A stretch of DNA of 64,000 bases, taken from Microbacterium arborescens (GTDB lineage Bacteria; Actinomycetota; Actinomycetes; Actinomycetales; Microbacteriaceae). The notes below the pieces were generated by a model, which saw only the letters and a list, made by a program, of their open reading frames with translations, was not told the origin of the DNA and did not search any database. This document shows positions 44,352 through 53,084 of this stretch, in pieces (within the stretch, counting starts at the first letter, position 1; the number at the start of each line of letters is the position of its first letter). The translations under genes were made by a program, and so were the position numbers. The stretch is from assembly GCA_003339645.1 (NCBI GenBank), contig QNUV01000099.1:372001-436000 (forward strand), read 5' to 3'.

Positions 44352-45674
44352 CCCCGTCCCGCCGACATCGGCGCGCCGTGGCGCGCTCCCGTCGCCGATG
44401 CCCCCGTCCGAGCCGAGGTCGCCGTCCCCGGGTCCAAGTCGATCACCAACCGCGAGCTGGTGCTCTCCGCCCTGGCCGAGACGCCCTCCCGCCTGATCGC
44501 GCCGCTGCACTCCGACGACTCCGCACGCATGATCGACGCCCTGCGGGCTCTGGGAGCCCACATCGAGGCCGTGCCCGGCGATGGCCGATTCGGCCCCGAC
44601 CTCGTCGTGACGCCGTTCGGCGAGGAGGTCAGCGACGCCGTCGTCGACTGCGGTCAGGCCGGCACCGTCATGCGCTTCGTCACTCCCCTGGCGGGCCTCG
44701 CCCGCGGTGAGGTCACCGTCACCGCTCACGAGAGCGCGCTGCACCGCCCGATGGCCGAGATGATCCGCAGCCTTCGCGAGCTCGGCGTCGACATCGACGA
44801 CGGCGGCCGGTGGACACTGCCCTTCCTTGTCCACGGCCACGGCCACGTCCGCGGCGGCGAGGTCACGATCGACGCGAGCGGGTCGAGCCAGTTCGTCTCG
44901 GGCCTCCTGCTGGCCGCGCCTCGCTTCGACGTCGGCCTGCGGCTCGTGCACGACGGCCACCGCCTGCCGAGTCTTCCCCACATCGACATGACGGTCGAGG
45001 CCCTCGGCCACCGCGGGGTCGTCGTCGAGCGACCGAGCGAGCGGGAGTGGCTCGTGCCGGCCGGTCCGCTGCGCGGCAAGGAGCTCACGATCGAGCCCGA
45101 CCTTTCCAATGCGGCTCCGTTCCTGGCCGCCGCCGTCCTCACCGGCGGCCGTGTCACCGTGCCGCACTGGCCCGTGCACTCGACCCAGCCGGGTGCCCTG
45201 CTGGCCGACATCCTCACCGAGATGGGGGCGCGCGTCACGCGACGCAGCGGCGTGCTCGCCGTCACCGGAACCGGCGAGATCCGAGGAGTCGATCTCGACC
45301 TGTCCGCCGCGAGCGAGCTGACCCCGTCGCTGTTCGCCCTGGCAGCGTTCGCGGATTCGCCGAGCACGCTTCACGGCATCGGGCACATCCGCGGCCACGA
45401 GACCGACCGCATCGCCGCCCTCGTCGGCAATCTGCGTGCGCTCGGCGGTTCGGCTGAAGAGCTCGAAGACGGCATCCGGATCACGCCGGCGCCCCTGCGC
45501 GGCGGACTCTGGCGGGCTCACCACGACCACCGGATGGCGACCGCCGGTGCCATCATCGGACTGCGCGTGCCGGGGGTCGAGGTCGACGACATCGGCACGA
45601 CCGCCAAGACGATGCCCGAGTTCCCCGAGCTGTGGGCCGAGATGCTCGCGGACGACGTGCGGGTCGACGGGTGA
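44331..45674 (+). CDS. aroA: 3-phosphoshikimate 1-carboxyvinyltransferase (EPSP synthase)
   Basis: AroA condenses PEP with shikimate 3-phosphate in the chorismate pathway. The 447-residue enzyme has [16 protein letters not shown] with Lys and Arg substrate contacts, [44 protein letters not shown] and [10 protein letters not shown] near the C-terminus. An extension of about 15 residues precedes the domain. The plant/E. coli class LPGSKS motif is altered to VPGSKS. ATG 44331 has no ribosome site but TACTGT sits 8 bases upstream. The stop overlaps rsgA (GTGA), beginning a coupled run aroA-rsgA-bcp. Confidence 0.95.
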   Translation: MTPAAYSPRPADIGAPWRAPVADAPVRAEVAVPGSKSITNRELVLSALAETPSRLIAPLHSDDSARMIDALRALGAHIEAVPGDGRFGPDLVVTPFGEEVSDAVVDCGQAGTVMRFVTPLAGLARGEVTVTAHESALHRPMAEMIRSLRELGVDIDDGGRWTLPFLVHGHGHVRGGEVTIDASGSSQFVSGLLLAAPRFDVGLRLVHDGHRLPSLPHIDMTVEALGHRGVVVERPSEREWLVPAGPLRGKELTIEPDLSNAAPFLAAAVLTGGRVTVPHWPVHSTQPGALLADILTEMGARVTRRSGVLAVTGTGEIRGVDLDLSAASELTPSLFALAAFADSPSTLHGIGHIRGHETDRIAALVGNLRALGGSAEELEDGIRITPAPLRGGLWRAHHDHRMATAGAIIGLRVPGVEVDDIGTTAKTMPEFPELWAEMLADDVRVDG

Positions 45675-46750
45675 GCTGGCTCGGCGGCGACGACGACCTC
45701 GACGAGGAGTACGACGAGTCCGATATCCGGATGCGTCCGAATCCGAAAGCGAACCGACCCCGCACGAAGCGGCGCCCCGCCCACAGCGACGCGCAGGTGG
45801 CTCGCGTCGTGGGCGTCGACCGCGGCCGCTACACCGTGCTCATCGACGAAGACGGCGACGACGAGCACACCGCTCTCGCGGTGCGCGCGCGTGAGCTGCG
45901 CAAGCAGCCGATCGTCAGCGGCGACCGGGCACGAGTCGTCGGCGACGTCTCGGGAGACGAAGGCACCCTCGGCCGCATCGTCGGCATCGAACCACGCACG
46001 ACGCTGCTGCGGCGCAGCGCAGACGACACCGACCAGGTCGAGCGGATCGTCGTGGCCAACGCCGACCAGATGGTCATCGTCGTGGCCGCAGCCGACCCCG
46101 AGCCGCGCCCGCGACTGGTCGACCGCTACCTCATCGCTGCGCTCGATGCCGGCATCCACCCCCTGCTCGTGGTGACGAAGACCGACCTCGCCGACCCCTC
46201 GGCGTTCCTCGCGCACTTCGAGGGCGTCGACGACCTCGAGGTCCTCACGAGCGGACGGGGCCGGATGCCGGTGGCCGAGCTCGGGGCGAGGCTCGTGGGC
46301 CATGCGACGGTGTTCGTCGGCCACTCCGGCGTCGGCAAGTCCACGCTCGTCAATGCCCTGGTGCCGACCGCGGCTCGGGCGACCGGGCACGTCAACGAGG
46401 TCACCGGGCGCGGCCGGCACACGTCGAGCTCGACGGTGTCGCTGCGGTACCGCGGGCCGGAGGGACGCGGGTGGGTCATCGACACGCCGGGCGTGCGCTC
46501 GTTCGGACTCGGACACGTCGATCCGGCCAACATCCTCGCCGCCTTCACCGACCTCGCCGCCGTCGCCGAGGAGTGTCCGCGCGGATGCACCCACCTGCCC
46601 GACGCACCCGACTGCGCCATCATCGAGGCGGTCGCAGCGGGGCGGCTCGGAGAACGCGGACCGGCCCGCCTCGATTCGCTGCAGCGTCTGCTCGGCACGT
46701 TCTCGGCCGGTGTCGACCCAGCCGTACGTCGTTCTAGGCTGGATTCATGA
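45671..46750 (+). CDS. rsgA: Ribosome small-subunit-dependent GTPase RsgA
   Basis: RsgA checks late maturation of the 30S subunit. The 359-residue protein begins with an acidic segment ([14 protein letters not shown]), then an OB-fold (about 35-110) and a circularly permuted GTPase domain: TKTDL (G4) comes before [14 protein letters not shown] (G1), and [11 protein letters not shown] is G3. A zinc knuckle C-x3-C-x-H-x6-C ([15 protein letters not shown]) precedes a helical C-terminus. The permuted order is diagnostic. The start GTG overlaps the aroA stop, and the bcp ATG overlaps its stop. Confidence 0.95.
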   Translation: MSWLGGDDDLDEEYDESDIRMRPNPKANRPRTKRRPAHSDAQVARVVGVDRGRYTVLIDEDGDDEHTALAVRARELRKQPIVSGDRARVVGDVSGDEGTLGRIVGIEPRTTLLRRSADDTDQVERIVVANADQMVIVVAAADPEPRPRLVDRYLIAALDAGIHPLLVVTKTDLADPSAFLAHFEGVDDLEVLTSGRGRMPVAELGARLVGHATVFVGHSGVGKSTLVNALVPTAARATGHVNEVTGRGRHTSSSTVSLRYRGPEGRGWVIDTPGVRSFGLGHVDPANILAAFTDLAAVAEECPRGCTHLPDAPDCAIIEAVAAGRLGERGPARLDSLQRLLGTFSAGVDPAVRRSRLDS

Positions 46751-47214
46751 CGCGTCTGGAACCGGGCGACCTCGCCCCCGCATTCACCCTCGACGACCAG
46801 GACGGATCGGCGCTGTCGCTGGCGGACCTGCGCGGACGGCGCACGGTCGTCTTCTTCTACCCCGCGGCGATGACCCCGGGCTGCACGCGCGAGGCGTGCG
46901 ACTTCCGCGACAGCGTCGAGTCGCTGCGAGCCGCGGGCATCGAGGTCATCGGGATCTCGCGCGATGACGAGGCGAAGCTGCGGCGCTTCCGCGAGCAGGA
47001 GCAGCTGACCTACCCGCTGCTGAGCGACCCCGACCACGCGGTCCACGAGGCGTACGGCGCGTGGGGCGAGAAGATGAACTACGGCAAGACCGTCGAAGGG
47101 GTGATCCGCTCGACCTTCGTCATCGACGCCGACGGCCGGATCGAGCACGCGCTCTACAACGTCAAGGCCACGGGCCACGTCGCCCGCGTCCGGACGCTGC
47201 TCGGCCTGGCCTGA
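46747..47214 (+). CDS. bcp: Thiol peroxidase, Bcp/PrxQ type
   Basis: This 155-residue peroxiredoxin reduces hydrogen and organic peroxides with thioredoxin or mycoredoxin as donor. Peroxidatic Cys46 and resolving Cys51 lie in MTPGCTREACDF, the two-Cys alpha-helix pattern of Bcp proteins. VIGISRDDEAKLRRF and FVIDADGRIEHALYNV follow. The ATG overlaps rsgA's stop by 4 bases. TAGGCT (46735-46740) also ends 6 bases before it, so an internal leaderless promoter may add expression independent of aroA-rsgA. Confidence 0.95.
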   Translation: MTRLEPGDLAPAFTLDDQDGSALSLADLRGRRTVVFFYPAAMTPGCTREACDFRDSVESLRAAGIEVIGISRDDEAKLRRFREQEQLTYPLLSDPDHAVHEAYGAWGEKMNYGKTVEGVIRSTFVIDADGRIEHALYNVKATGHVARVRTLLGLA

Positions 47215-47230
47215 CGGAGGCGGGCCGGCC

Positions 47231-47617
47231 TCAGGCTTCGCCGCGATCGCGCGCCGCGCGCCGCGTGGCGGCCACGAGGAGCACGAAGCCGACGATGCCC
47301 GGTACCGCGATGAGCACAGCGGTACGGGCGTCGGCGTACTGTCCCGTGGCAGCTCCGAGAGCGACAGCCAGGATGAGCAGCTGCGCCACGATGCCTCCGG
47401 ATCGGCCCCACGAGACCCGGCGCCAGACGGAGACGGCGAAGGCGACGAGGGCGGCCGCACCGATCGCCGTCAGGACGATGAGCGCCACCGAGCTCGGCAC
47501 GTCGATCGTGTCGCCGCCGACGAGAGCGACGATCTCCCATCCGACGACCGCCAGCAGCGCGACGGCCTCGGCGGCGAGCACAGCTCCCGCGATGCGTTCG
47601 ACAGCAGAAGGGGCCAT
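47231..47617 (-). CDS. Four-helix membrane protein of unknown function
   Basis: This 128-residue protein has about four hydrophobic segments (near 9-33, 42-62, 75-95 and 100-120), short loops and Arg-rich ends (WRRVSWGR, ATRRAARDR), so both ends are probably cytoplasmic. GLY and GA motifs are frequent but no family signature is recognised. It is convergent with bcp and lies upstream of whiB1 on the opposite strand. Similar hypothetical membrane genes sit here in related genomes as far as I recall. No transport or enzymatic motif can be argued. Confidence 0.7.
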   Translation of the reverse strand: MAPSAVERIAGAVLAAEAVALLAVVGWEIVALVGGDTIDVPSSVALIVLTAIGAAALVAFAVSVWRRVSWGRSGGIVAQLLILAVALGAATGQYADARTAVLIAVPGIVGFVLLVAATRRAARDRGEA

Positions 47618-47692
47618 GGCATCCGACCTTCGGTCCGGGCCGCACGAAACCGATATTCACGGCCCGGCGGCGAGCAAATACGCAGTTCACCC

Positions 47693-47722
47693 TTGATTCA
47701 TCTGTCCGGGCTATGGGACGAT
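47693..47722 (+). promoter_or_regulatory. Candidate whiB1 promoter
   Basis: TTGATT (47693-47698) and GACGAT (47717-47722) are separated by 18 bases and would start transcription near 47729, giving a leader of about 110 bases. No other strong pair is present in the 221-base gap. Confidence 0.45.
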
Positions 47723-47735
47723 AGACCAAGCCGTG

Positions 47736-47806
47736 TGCTCCCACAGCGAAGTGGGGCGAGCATCCGCTCGCACACTTAACCAGGGTACCGGACTACCCGA
47801 GTCCGG
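47736..47806 (+). promoter_or_regulatory. Structured 5' leader of whiB1
   Basis: TGCTCCCAC (47736-47744) can pair with GTGG (51-54) and GAGCA (58-62) around an AGCGAA loop, with a 3-base bulge. Next, CCGGACT (47788-47794) and AGTCCGG (47800-47806) make a perfect 7-base stem with a 5-base loop. The AAGGAG ribosome site follows 21 bases later. Folding was judged by eye. Confidence 0.45.
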
Positions 47807-47838
47807 CCTGACAGAATCACCACCCCAAGGAGCACCAC

Positions 47839-48087
47839 ATGGATTGGCGCGATAAGTCTGCCTGCCTGACCGTCGACCCCGAACTCTTCTTCCCCGTGGG
47901 CAACACCGGCCCCGCCGTCGACCAGATCGAGAAGGCGAAGGCCGTCTGCGCCCGTTGCACGGTCACCGAGATCTGCCTGCAGTACGCCCTCGAGACCGGC
48001 CAGGACTCGGGCGTCTGGGGAGGCCTCTCCGAAGACGAGCGCCGCGCACTGAAGCGCCGCGCCGCACGCGCACGCCGCGCCTCCTGA
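47839..48087 (+). CDS. whiB1: WhiB-family iron-sulfur regulator, WhiB1 type
   Basis: This 82-residue [4Fe-4S] protein binds the primary sigma factor to alter transcription. Cluster Cys residues are C9, C37, C40 and C46, the exact spacing of M. tuberculosis WhiB1, followed by the DSGVWGGLSEDER turn and a basic C-terminus (RRAARARRA) for DNA. The cluster reacts with nitric oxide in WhiB1. AAGGAGCACCAC precedes the ATG. The neighbouring pdtaS gene is the same partner as in mycobacteria. The long leader suggests additional control. Confidence 0.95.
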   Translation: MDWRDKSACLTVDPELFFPVGNTGPAVDQIEKAKAVCARCTVTEICLQYALETGQDSGVWGGLSEDERRALKRRAARARRAS

Positions 48088-48099
48088 GGCGCTCTCCGC

Positions 48100-48152
48100 T
48101 CTCGGCGTCGCCGACGCGGCGCCGAGACACCGCGGTCGGCGAGACCGACCGC
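48100..48152. terminator. Tandem hairpins between whiB1 and pdtaS
   Basis: TCTCGGCG (48100-48107) pairs with CGCCGAGA (48120-48127), and GCGGTCGG (48132-48139) pairs with CCGACCGC (48145-48152). Both stems are perfect 8-base repeats between convergent genes and probably serve one gene each. Confidence 0.65.
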
Positions 48153-48157
48153 CCCGC

Positions 48158-49654
48158 TCAGCTCGCGTCTCGCTCGATGTAACGCAGCGGGATGTCGATG
48201 GTCACCTCGGTGCCGCTCCCGACGAGCGTGTGCCAGTCGATCGTCCCGCTGAGCTCGCCCTGGATCAGCGTGCGAACGATCTGCGTGCCAAGGCCGCGCC
48301 CGACCTGACCCTCCGGCAGTCCGCTTCCCGAGTCGCGTACCTTGACCTCGAGGCGCTCCGCCGAACGTTCCGCGACGATCTCGACGTCGCCCTCGGTGCC
48401 GGCGAGCCCGTGCTCGACGGCGTTCGTCACGAGCTCGGTGAGCGCGAGAGCGAGAGGTGTGGCGTACTCGCTGGGCAGGGTCCCGAAGCGGCCGGTCGAC
48501 CGGGTCCGGGCGCGGGTGTTGGGGGCTGCGGCCACCTCGGCGACGAGCTTGAGCACCCGTGCGAAGACCTCGTCGAAATCGACGTTCTGCGCGAGTCCCT
48601 CTGAGAGGGTGTCGTGCACGACGGCGATGGCCGAGACGCGACGCATGGCCTGTGTCAGCGCGTCGCGCGCCTCCTCCGAATGCGTCCGGCGGGCCTGGAT
48701 GCGCAGGAGCGACGCGACGGTCTGCAGGTTGTTCTTCACCCGGTGGTGGATCTCGCGGATCGTCGCGTCCTTGGTGATGAGCTCCTGCTCCTGATGACGG
48801 ATCTCGCTGACGTCACGGCACAGCACGATCGCACCGATGCGGGTCCCGTGGTCGCGCAGCGGGATCGTCCGCAGCGAGACGGTCACTCCGCGCGCCTCGA
48901 TGTCCGCGCGCCATGGTGCACGGCCGGCCATCACGATCGGCAGCGACTCGTCGAACTCGCGTTTGCTGGGGAGGATGGCCGTCGCGACCTCGATGAGGGG
49001 CTCCCCCTCGAGCTCGTCCTCGAAGCCCAGCCGGTTGAAGGCCGACAGCGCGTTCGGGCTGGCGAAGGTCGTCATGCCGTCGACGTCGAGCCGGATGAGT
49101 CCGTCGGATGCGCGCGGCGCACCGCGACGCGGCGCGGTCGGGGCATTGAGGTCGGGGAAATCGGACGAGGCGACCATTCCGAACAGGTCGTCGGCGCAGT
49201 CGTTGAACGTGATCTGCTGACGCGACGGCGTCCGCGCCTCACCGAGGTTCGTGTGCCGCGTGAGCACACCGACGACGTGCGCGGGGCGCCCCTCGGCGGC
49301 CCGTTCCCGCACGATGGGCACCGCTCGCACGCGCGTCGGAGTCTCTTCGAACCAGTCGGGCGAGGCGGAGTCGACGATGCGCGCCTGGGTGAAGGCGTCC
49401 TTCACCTGCGTACGCCACTGCGGCCGCACCCGATCGCCGACGATGTCGCGGTAGAACAGCGTCGCCGCTCCCCCGGGCCGGGTGTGCGCGACCGCGATGA
49501 ACGAGTCGTCCGCCGTGGGCACCCAGATGACGATGTCCGCGAACGCGAGATCGGCCAGCAGCTGGCCGTCACCGGCGAGGCGGTGCAGCCACTCGACATC
49601 GGCGTCGGTGGACAGTCCTTGAGCATGGACGAGATCGCTGAGGGTCGACACCAT
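48158..49654 (-). CDS. pdtaS: Sensor histidine kinase, PdtaS type
   Basis: This 498-residue soluble histidine kinase has an N-terminal GAF-like sensor (about 1-150), a PAS domain (about 185-285, with GLIRLDVDGMTTFASPNAL), a HisKA_2 dimerisation domain with phospho-accepting EIHHRVKNNLQTVASLLRIQ and an ATPase lid (ELVTNAVEHGLAG, GSGLPEGQVGRGLGTQIV). No membrane helix is seen. In mycobacteria PdtaS signals to PdtaR, an RNA-binding anti-terminator, and pdtaR is not in this window. It is 6 bases downstream of a MinD-like ATPase gene, so all three genes starting at 51549 are probably one operon. Confidence 0.94.
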   Translation of the reverse strand: MVSTLSDLVHAQGLSTDADVEWLHRLAGDGQLLADLAFADIVIWVPTADDSFIAVAHTRPGGAATLFYRDIVGDRVRPQWRTQVKDAFTQARIVDSASPDWFEETPTRVRAVPIVRERAAEGRPAHVVGVLTRHTNLGEARTPSRQQITFNDCADDLFGMVASSDFPDLNAPTAPRRGAPRASDGLIRLDVDGMTTFASPNALSAFNRLGFEDELEGEPLIEVATAILPSKREFDESLPIVMAGRAPWRADIEARGVTVSLRTIPLRDHGTRIGAIVLCRDVSEIRHQEQELITKDATIREIHHRVKNNLQTVASLLRIQARRTHSEEARDALTQAMRRVSAIAVVHDTLSEGLAQNVDFDEVFARVLKLVAEVAAAPNTRARTRSTGRFGTLPSEYATPLALALTELVTNAVEHGLAGTEGDVEIVAERSAERLEVKVRDSGSGLPEGQVGRGLGTQIVRTLIQGELSGTIDWHTLVGSGTEVTIDIPLRYIERDAS

Positions 49655-49660
49655 CCCAGA

Positions 49661-50923
49661 CTAGGGGGCCGGCCCCGCCGCCGCGGCGCCCGCCGTCACA
49701 CGCTGCCGCCGGCGGGCCTCCTCGGCCGGGCGGGCGGGTGGCGAGATCACCTCGCCGACGAAGCGACGGACGGCAGCCGGGATCGATCCCCGTCCGTTGC
49801 CTTCCCCGACGGGCCGGGCTGCGAGAAGCGCGGCGTCGGTGGCGCGGGGGTCCCAGGGGACGAACCAGCATCGCTCGATGCCCGCGTAGCGCTCGAAGCT
49901 GCGACGGATCTGACCTCGCGGGTCGATCCCGAGCGGGCCGCCGCGGAGCTTGTTGACCACCACGTGCACGGGCACCGCCCCCACGATCGACCGCAGGTCC
50001 GGATACACCCGCAGGAAGCGCGAGAGTCCCACCGGGTCGGCGGCGGCGACGGCAACGACCGCGTCGGCCGCTTCGAGCGCGGCGAGCGTGGCCCCGTTGC
50101 GGCGGGGTCCGTCGAGATCGCTCACGATCTCTTCGTCGCGCTCGAGAGAGGCGGAGACATCGACGAAGACGTCATCGACCCAGTCACGGCATGTCTCGAG
50201 CACGCGGGCGACCCGGTCGAACCCGAGTTCCGGCCAGCGTGACGGGCGGTTGATCCCGGCGAGCACCTCGACGGCGCCGGCAGGCTCGGCGATGCGCGCC
50301 AACTCGCCGGGCGTCAGCTCGCCCCGCGATGCCCGGCGGCACGCGGCCGCGAGGCCTGGTCCCTCGTCGGGGATGCCGAGCGCGATGGCGATCGCGGGTG
50401 CGTGCGTGTCGGCATCGGCGAGCGCGACACGGCGGCCGTCGCGTGCGGTCTCGCGAGCGAGCTCGATCGCCAGCGTCGTCCGCCCCGGCGCGCCGGACGC
50501 GCCCCACACCACGATCACCCGTCCGCGCGACGAGCGGGCCTGCCCCGCGGCAGGCACCGCTGTGACGGCATCCAGGGCATCCGTCCCCGCATCGACGACC
50601 GCGATCCCGAGGATCTCCGCGGCGCGGCGCTCGGCGGGACCTCGCGCCCAGGCGACGATCCGGGTCGCCGTTCGGTCGCACAGTTCCACGACCTCGCGCG
50701 TGAGCCACGATCGGGATGCGGCCAGGATCAGCACGTCGGCACTCGCCACGGTGTCCGCCGCGCCCGGCCGTTGGACCGACCCCTTCACCGCTCCGGCACC
50801 CGAGAGGCCGCGTGCTGCGACGGCCACGTCGTCGGCGGCCAGCACCGCCACGTCCGCGAGGCCGCCCGCGCGCAGTCGCTCGACGAACGGCGCGTGCTCC
50901 GGGATCGCCACCACGACGCGCAT
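49661..50923 (-). CDS. MinD/CpaE-like ATPase with altered P-loop
   Basis: This 420-residue protein has an N-terminal receiver-like domain (about 1-125) then a MinD/ParA-fold ATPase like CpaE or the mycobacterial septum-site Ssd protein. Its P-loop reads GASGAPGRTTLA, where the normally invariant Lys is Arg. The switch regions VALADADTHAPAIA and DDVFVDVSAS and the C-terminal VNKLRGG remain. Loss of the Lys suggests weak or no ATP hydrolysis. The ATG shares its first base with the stop of a SAF-domain gene (TGATG), and pdtaS follows 6 bases after. No Flp-pilus ATPase or pilin is nearby. Confidence 0.85.
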   Translation of the reverse strand: MRVVVAIPEHAPFVERLRAGGLADVAVLAADDVAVAARGLSGAGAVKGSVQRPGAADTVASADVLILAASRSWLTREVVELCDRTATRIVAWARGPAERRAAEILGIAVVDAGTDALDAVTAVPAAGQARSSRGRVIVVWGASGAPGRTTLAIELARETARDGRRVALADADTHAPAIAIALGIPDEGPGLAAACRRASRGELTPGELARIAEPAGAVEVLAGINRPSRWPELGFDRVARVLETCRDWVDDVFVDVSASLERDEEIVSDLDGPRRNGATLAALEAADAVVAVAAADPVGLSRFLRVYPDLRSIVGAVPVHVVVNKLRGGPLGIDPRGQIRRSFERYAGIERCWFVPWDPRATDAALLAARPVGEGNGRGSIPAAVRRFVGEVISPPARPAEEARRRQRVTAGAAAAGPAP

Positions 50924-51549
50924 CAGCGTCCGCCGCCCGTGGCGGGGATCACGGAGATGGCATCCCCCGAGCCGATCGCGGCGAGCACGGCGGCGACGTC
51001 ATCACGCGGAACCACCAGCTCGACCGCAGCGGAGCGCTGCTGCGCGACGATCCCTTCGCTGCTCTGCAGAGCTCGCACCGTCGCGTCGGGGACGAGGATG
51101 CGGGGGTCGGCGAACACGTCGCGTTCACGCCGGGGTGCGCTCCACACCTCGACGCGGGTACCCGCCGTCACCGAACCGGGTACGGCATTCGTCGTCTGCA
51201 CGACGACCGTCGTGGCGTCCACCTCCGCGGGAGAGGCCACCGCGGCGCGCGGCACCAGTTCGCCGGCCGGAATCGTCCGCGACGCGACCCCGCCCGGCTC
51301 GAGGGTCCCCGGCGCGGCGTAGAGATCGCCTGCCGGCCCCAGCACCACCTCGACGACCCGCAGATCCGCGGCGTCGACCGGTTCGCCGACGACGATCGTC
51401 CGGGCCGCGCTGAGAACGGTCGAGGTCTGCCGTGCCGCAGACACGACGGACCAGACGCCCGCGATGGAGACCAGCACGAGAACGACGCCGATGATGACGC
51501 GTGCGTCGGCCCGTCGGATGCGGCTGCGGAGGGAGGTGCGTACGGCCAT
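50923..51549 (-). CDS. SAF-domain protein (CpaB/RcpC-like)
   Basis: This 208-residue protein has one N-terminal membrane helix (about 17-38, VIIGVVLVLVSIAGVWSVV) and an extracytoplasmic SAF domain (about 45-115, RTIVVGEPVDAADLRVVEV and TIPAGELVPRAA). It then has a beta-rich C-terminal half with ELVVPRDDVAAVLAAIGSGDAISVIPA. SAF/CpaB proteins anchor Flp-pilus secretins in other bacteria. Here it stands first in a three-gene unit with a MinD-like ATPase and pdtaS and without pilus genes, so its role in this lineage is unknown. Confidence 0.85.
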   Translation of the reverse strand: MAVRTSLRSRIRRADARVIIGVVLVLVSIAGVWSVVSAARQTSTVLSAARTIVVGEPVDAADLRVVEVVLGPAGDLYAAPGTLEPGGVASRTIPAGELVPRAAVASPAEVDATTVVVQTTNAVPGSVTAGTRVEVWSAPRRERDVFADPRILVPDATVRALQSSEGIVAQQRSAAVELVVPRDDVAAVLAAIGSGDAISVIPATGGGR

Positions 51550-51647
51550 ACCCCCATCGTGGGCGAGCGGCGGAGACGACGCCCGCCGTTGTCCACAGGG
51601 GTGTCAAGGGCCGGGCAGAGGAACGAGCGCGCGCGGATAATGGAGGC

Positions 51648-51920
51648 ATGCCCGCCATCCCCGACAGCGCGCGCTTCCTGACCCCGTCCCAGGTCGCCGA
51701 GACGCTGCAGATCGAGGTCGACGAGGTGATCGCGCTCGTCCACGAGGGCCGGCTCGTCGGGGCCAAGGTGGGAACGCCCGCCCGCTGGCGCATCGAATCG
51801 GCGAGCGTCGAGGATTACCTCGATGCCCAGGTCGAGGATGCTCGTCGCGCCGCGCTGTGGCAGCAATCGCAAGTCGCCAGCTTCCCGGAGCTCTGGGCGC
51901 GGCAGCGACGGCCGGAGTGA
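51648..51920 (+). CDS. Helix-turn-helix (excisionase-fold) DNA-binding protein
   Basis: This 90-residue protein has a MerR/excisionase-like winged helix: FLTPSQVAETLQIEVDEVIALVHEGRLVGAKVG and WRIESASVEDYLDAQ. The C-terminus is Gln/Trp-rich. Such small proteins include BldC-like regulators and are not necessarily linked to mobile DNA. GATAAT (51636-51641) ends 6 bases before the ATG and GGAGG lies within the gap, so the message is probably leaderless. It is divergent from the SAF-domain gene and may control it. The binding site is unknown. Confidence 0.85.
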   Translation: MPAIPDSARFLTPSQVAETLQIEVDEVIALVHEGRLVGAKVGTPARWRIESASVEDYLDAQVEDARRAALWQQSQVASFPELWARQRRPE

Positions 51921-51924
51921 CCCC

Positions 51925-52506
51925 TCACCCGGCGGATCCGTCGAGGTGCACGGTTCGCAGCGCCCGATAGCCGATGATCCGGTGCCCGGTCACGGCGCTC
52001 GCGCGGCGGGGCTCCCCCGCGTCGTGGAGGGCGAAATCGACGTGGTCCGCGCCCGCACGGTCGATGGTTCCCGTCCAGCTCGTTCCCCCGGCCACCACGA
52101 CGCGGACGCCGACGCGACGACGCGCGAGATCGCGCAGCATGAAACCGAGGGTCATGCGTTCGGCGAGCGCGGAGTGGCTCCGGGTGGGGCGAGCGCTGCG
52201 GAGCAGATCGGGTTCTGCCGCGGCGATCGAGGCCACGGCGTCGAGGGGGACCACCGCGGCTCGGGACCCGGCGGTGTTCTCGACGGCGATCCAGTCAGAT
52301 CCGACGCCGGTCAGGCGACCGCGAACGGCATCCGCGGCGATGACATCGATCGCGATCTCGCGGCCGACCAGCTCCACGAGGCGCTCGCGGAGTGTGAGCC
52401 GCGAGAGGCGCAATCGTTCGGCCTCGGTGTCGAGCGCGGCACGCTCGGCCTCCCACTCGGAGTCGAGCTGGTGTTCGAGATCTTCGAAGAGGCGCTGCCA
52501 TCGCAC
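51925..52506 (-). CDS. Hypothetical protein, two predicted small beta domains
   Basis: This 193-residue protein has a helical N-terminus (LEHQLDSEWEAERAALDTEAERLRLSRLT), then two beta-rich units, one with GRLTGVGSDWIAVEN and one with VVVAGGTSWTGTIDRAGADHVDFALHD. The repeated G-x-V-x-x-x-G-x-D-W/H pattern resembles SH3- or Sm-like barrels. I do not recognise the family. TAACCT (52513-52518) ends 6 bases before the GTG start, which supports this start and a leaderless message. It is divergent from the Rv3235-like gene and ends 4 bases from the HTH gene. Confidence 0.75.
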   Translation of the reverse strand: MRWQRLFEDLEHQLDSEWEAERAALDTEAERLRLSRLTLRERLVELVGREIAIDVIAADAVRGRLTGVGSDWIAVENTAGSRAAVVPLDAVASIAAAEPDLLRSARPTRSHSALAERMTLGFMLRDLARRRVGVRVVVAGGTSWTGTIDRAGADHVDFALHDAGEPRRASAVTGHRIIGYRALRTVHLDGSAG

Positions 52507-52637
52507 CCCGCGAGGTTATCGGCAGTGCACCTGCCCGGAGCAGCCTGTCCACAGGTTGGAGAATTCTCATCCGGCCGGATTCGGCAGTGTGCTGTACTCA
52601 TCGGCGTTGACAGAGCCGATGGAAGGAGGTTCGCGCG

Positions 52638-53078
52638 ATGACGTCGATGAGCGCCGGTGAACCCCGCCGGTACCCCCGCATCGGGTCCTCGCTCGACATC
52701 GCGGAGTACTTCGCCGCGCAGCCGACCTCGACGGCCGATCTCCCGGATCCCGAGCCGTTGGTGCGCAACCTGACCCGCGGTGTCCTCGAGGTTCTCGCCG
52801 GAGTCCGTGAAGTCGAGCAGCTCGCCCGGTGGCTGAGCGAGGATGCCTTCCGGGTGCTGGTGACACGCGCGAACCTCGCGGCGCGCGCACGCAGCGCCCG
52901 GCAGGTCACCCCGGCGCGACCTGTCTACTCGATCGTCAGGGTCCGGATGTGCGAACCGGCCGACGGCGTCGTCGAGGGAACGGTCATCGTCACCACCCCG
53001 CACCGCACGCGCGCGGTGGCGCTCCGGCTCGAGGGCCTCGACGGCCGATGGCGGGCGACCTCGCTCGCCCTGCTGTGA
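52638..53078 (+). CDS. Rv3235-like protein
   Basis: This 146-residue actinobacterial protein is of the family named after M. tuberculosis Rv3235, seen close to secA in many genomes. The N-terminus is polar. Then come PEPLVRNLTRGVLEVLAGVREVEQLARWLSEDAF, a helical stretch, and VRMCEPADGVVEGTVIVTTPHRTRAVALRLEGLDGRWRATSLALL, whose strands and RWRATS end are the family core. No catalytic residues stand out. AAGGAGG lies 9 bases before the ATG. The conserved place near secA suggests a role in envelope function, not demonstrated. Confidence 0.85.
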   Translation: MTSMSAGEPRRYPRIGSSLDIAEYFAAQPTSTADLPDPEPLVRNLTRGVLEVLAGVREVEQLARWLSEDAFRVLVTRANLAARARSARQVTPARPVYSIVRVRMCEPADGVVEGTVIVTTPHRTRAVALRLEGLDGRWRATSLALL

Positions 53079-53084
53079 CCGGCT

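Noticed and set aside
51648-51920. Excisionase of an integrated element
   Set aside because: The fold is excisionase-like, but no integrase, attachment repeats or foreign composition are nearby. A regulatory role is more likely.
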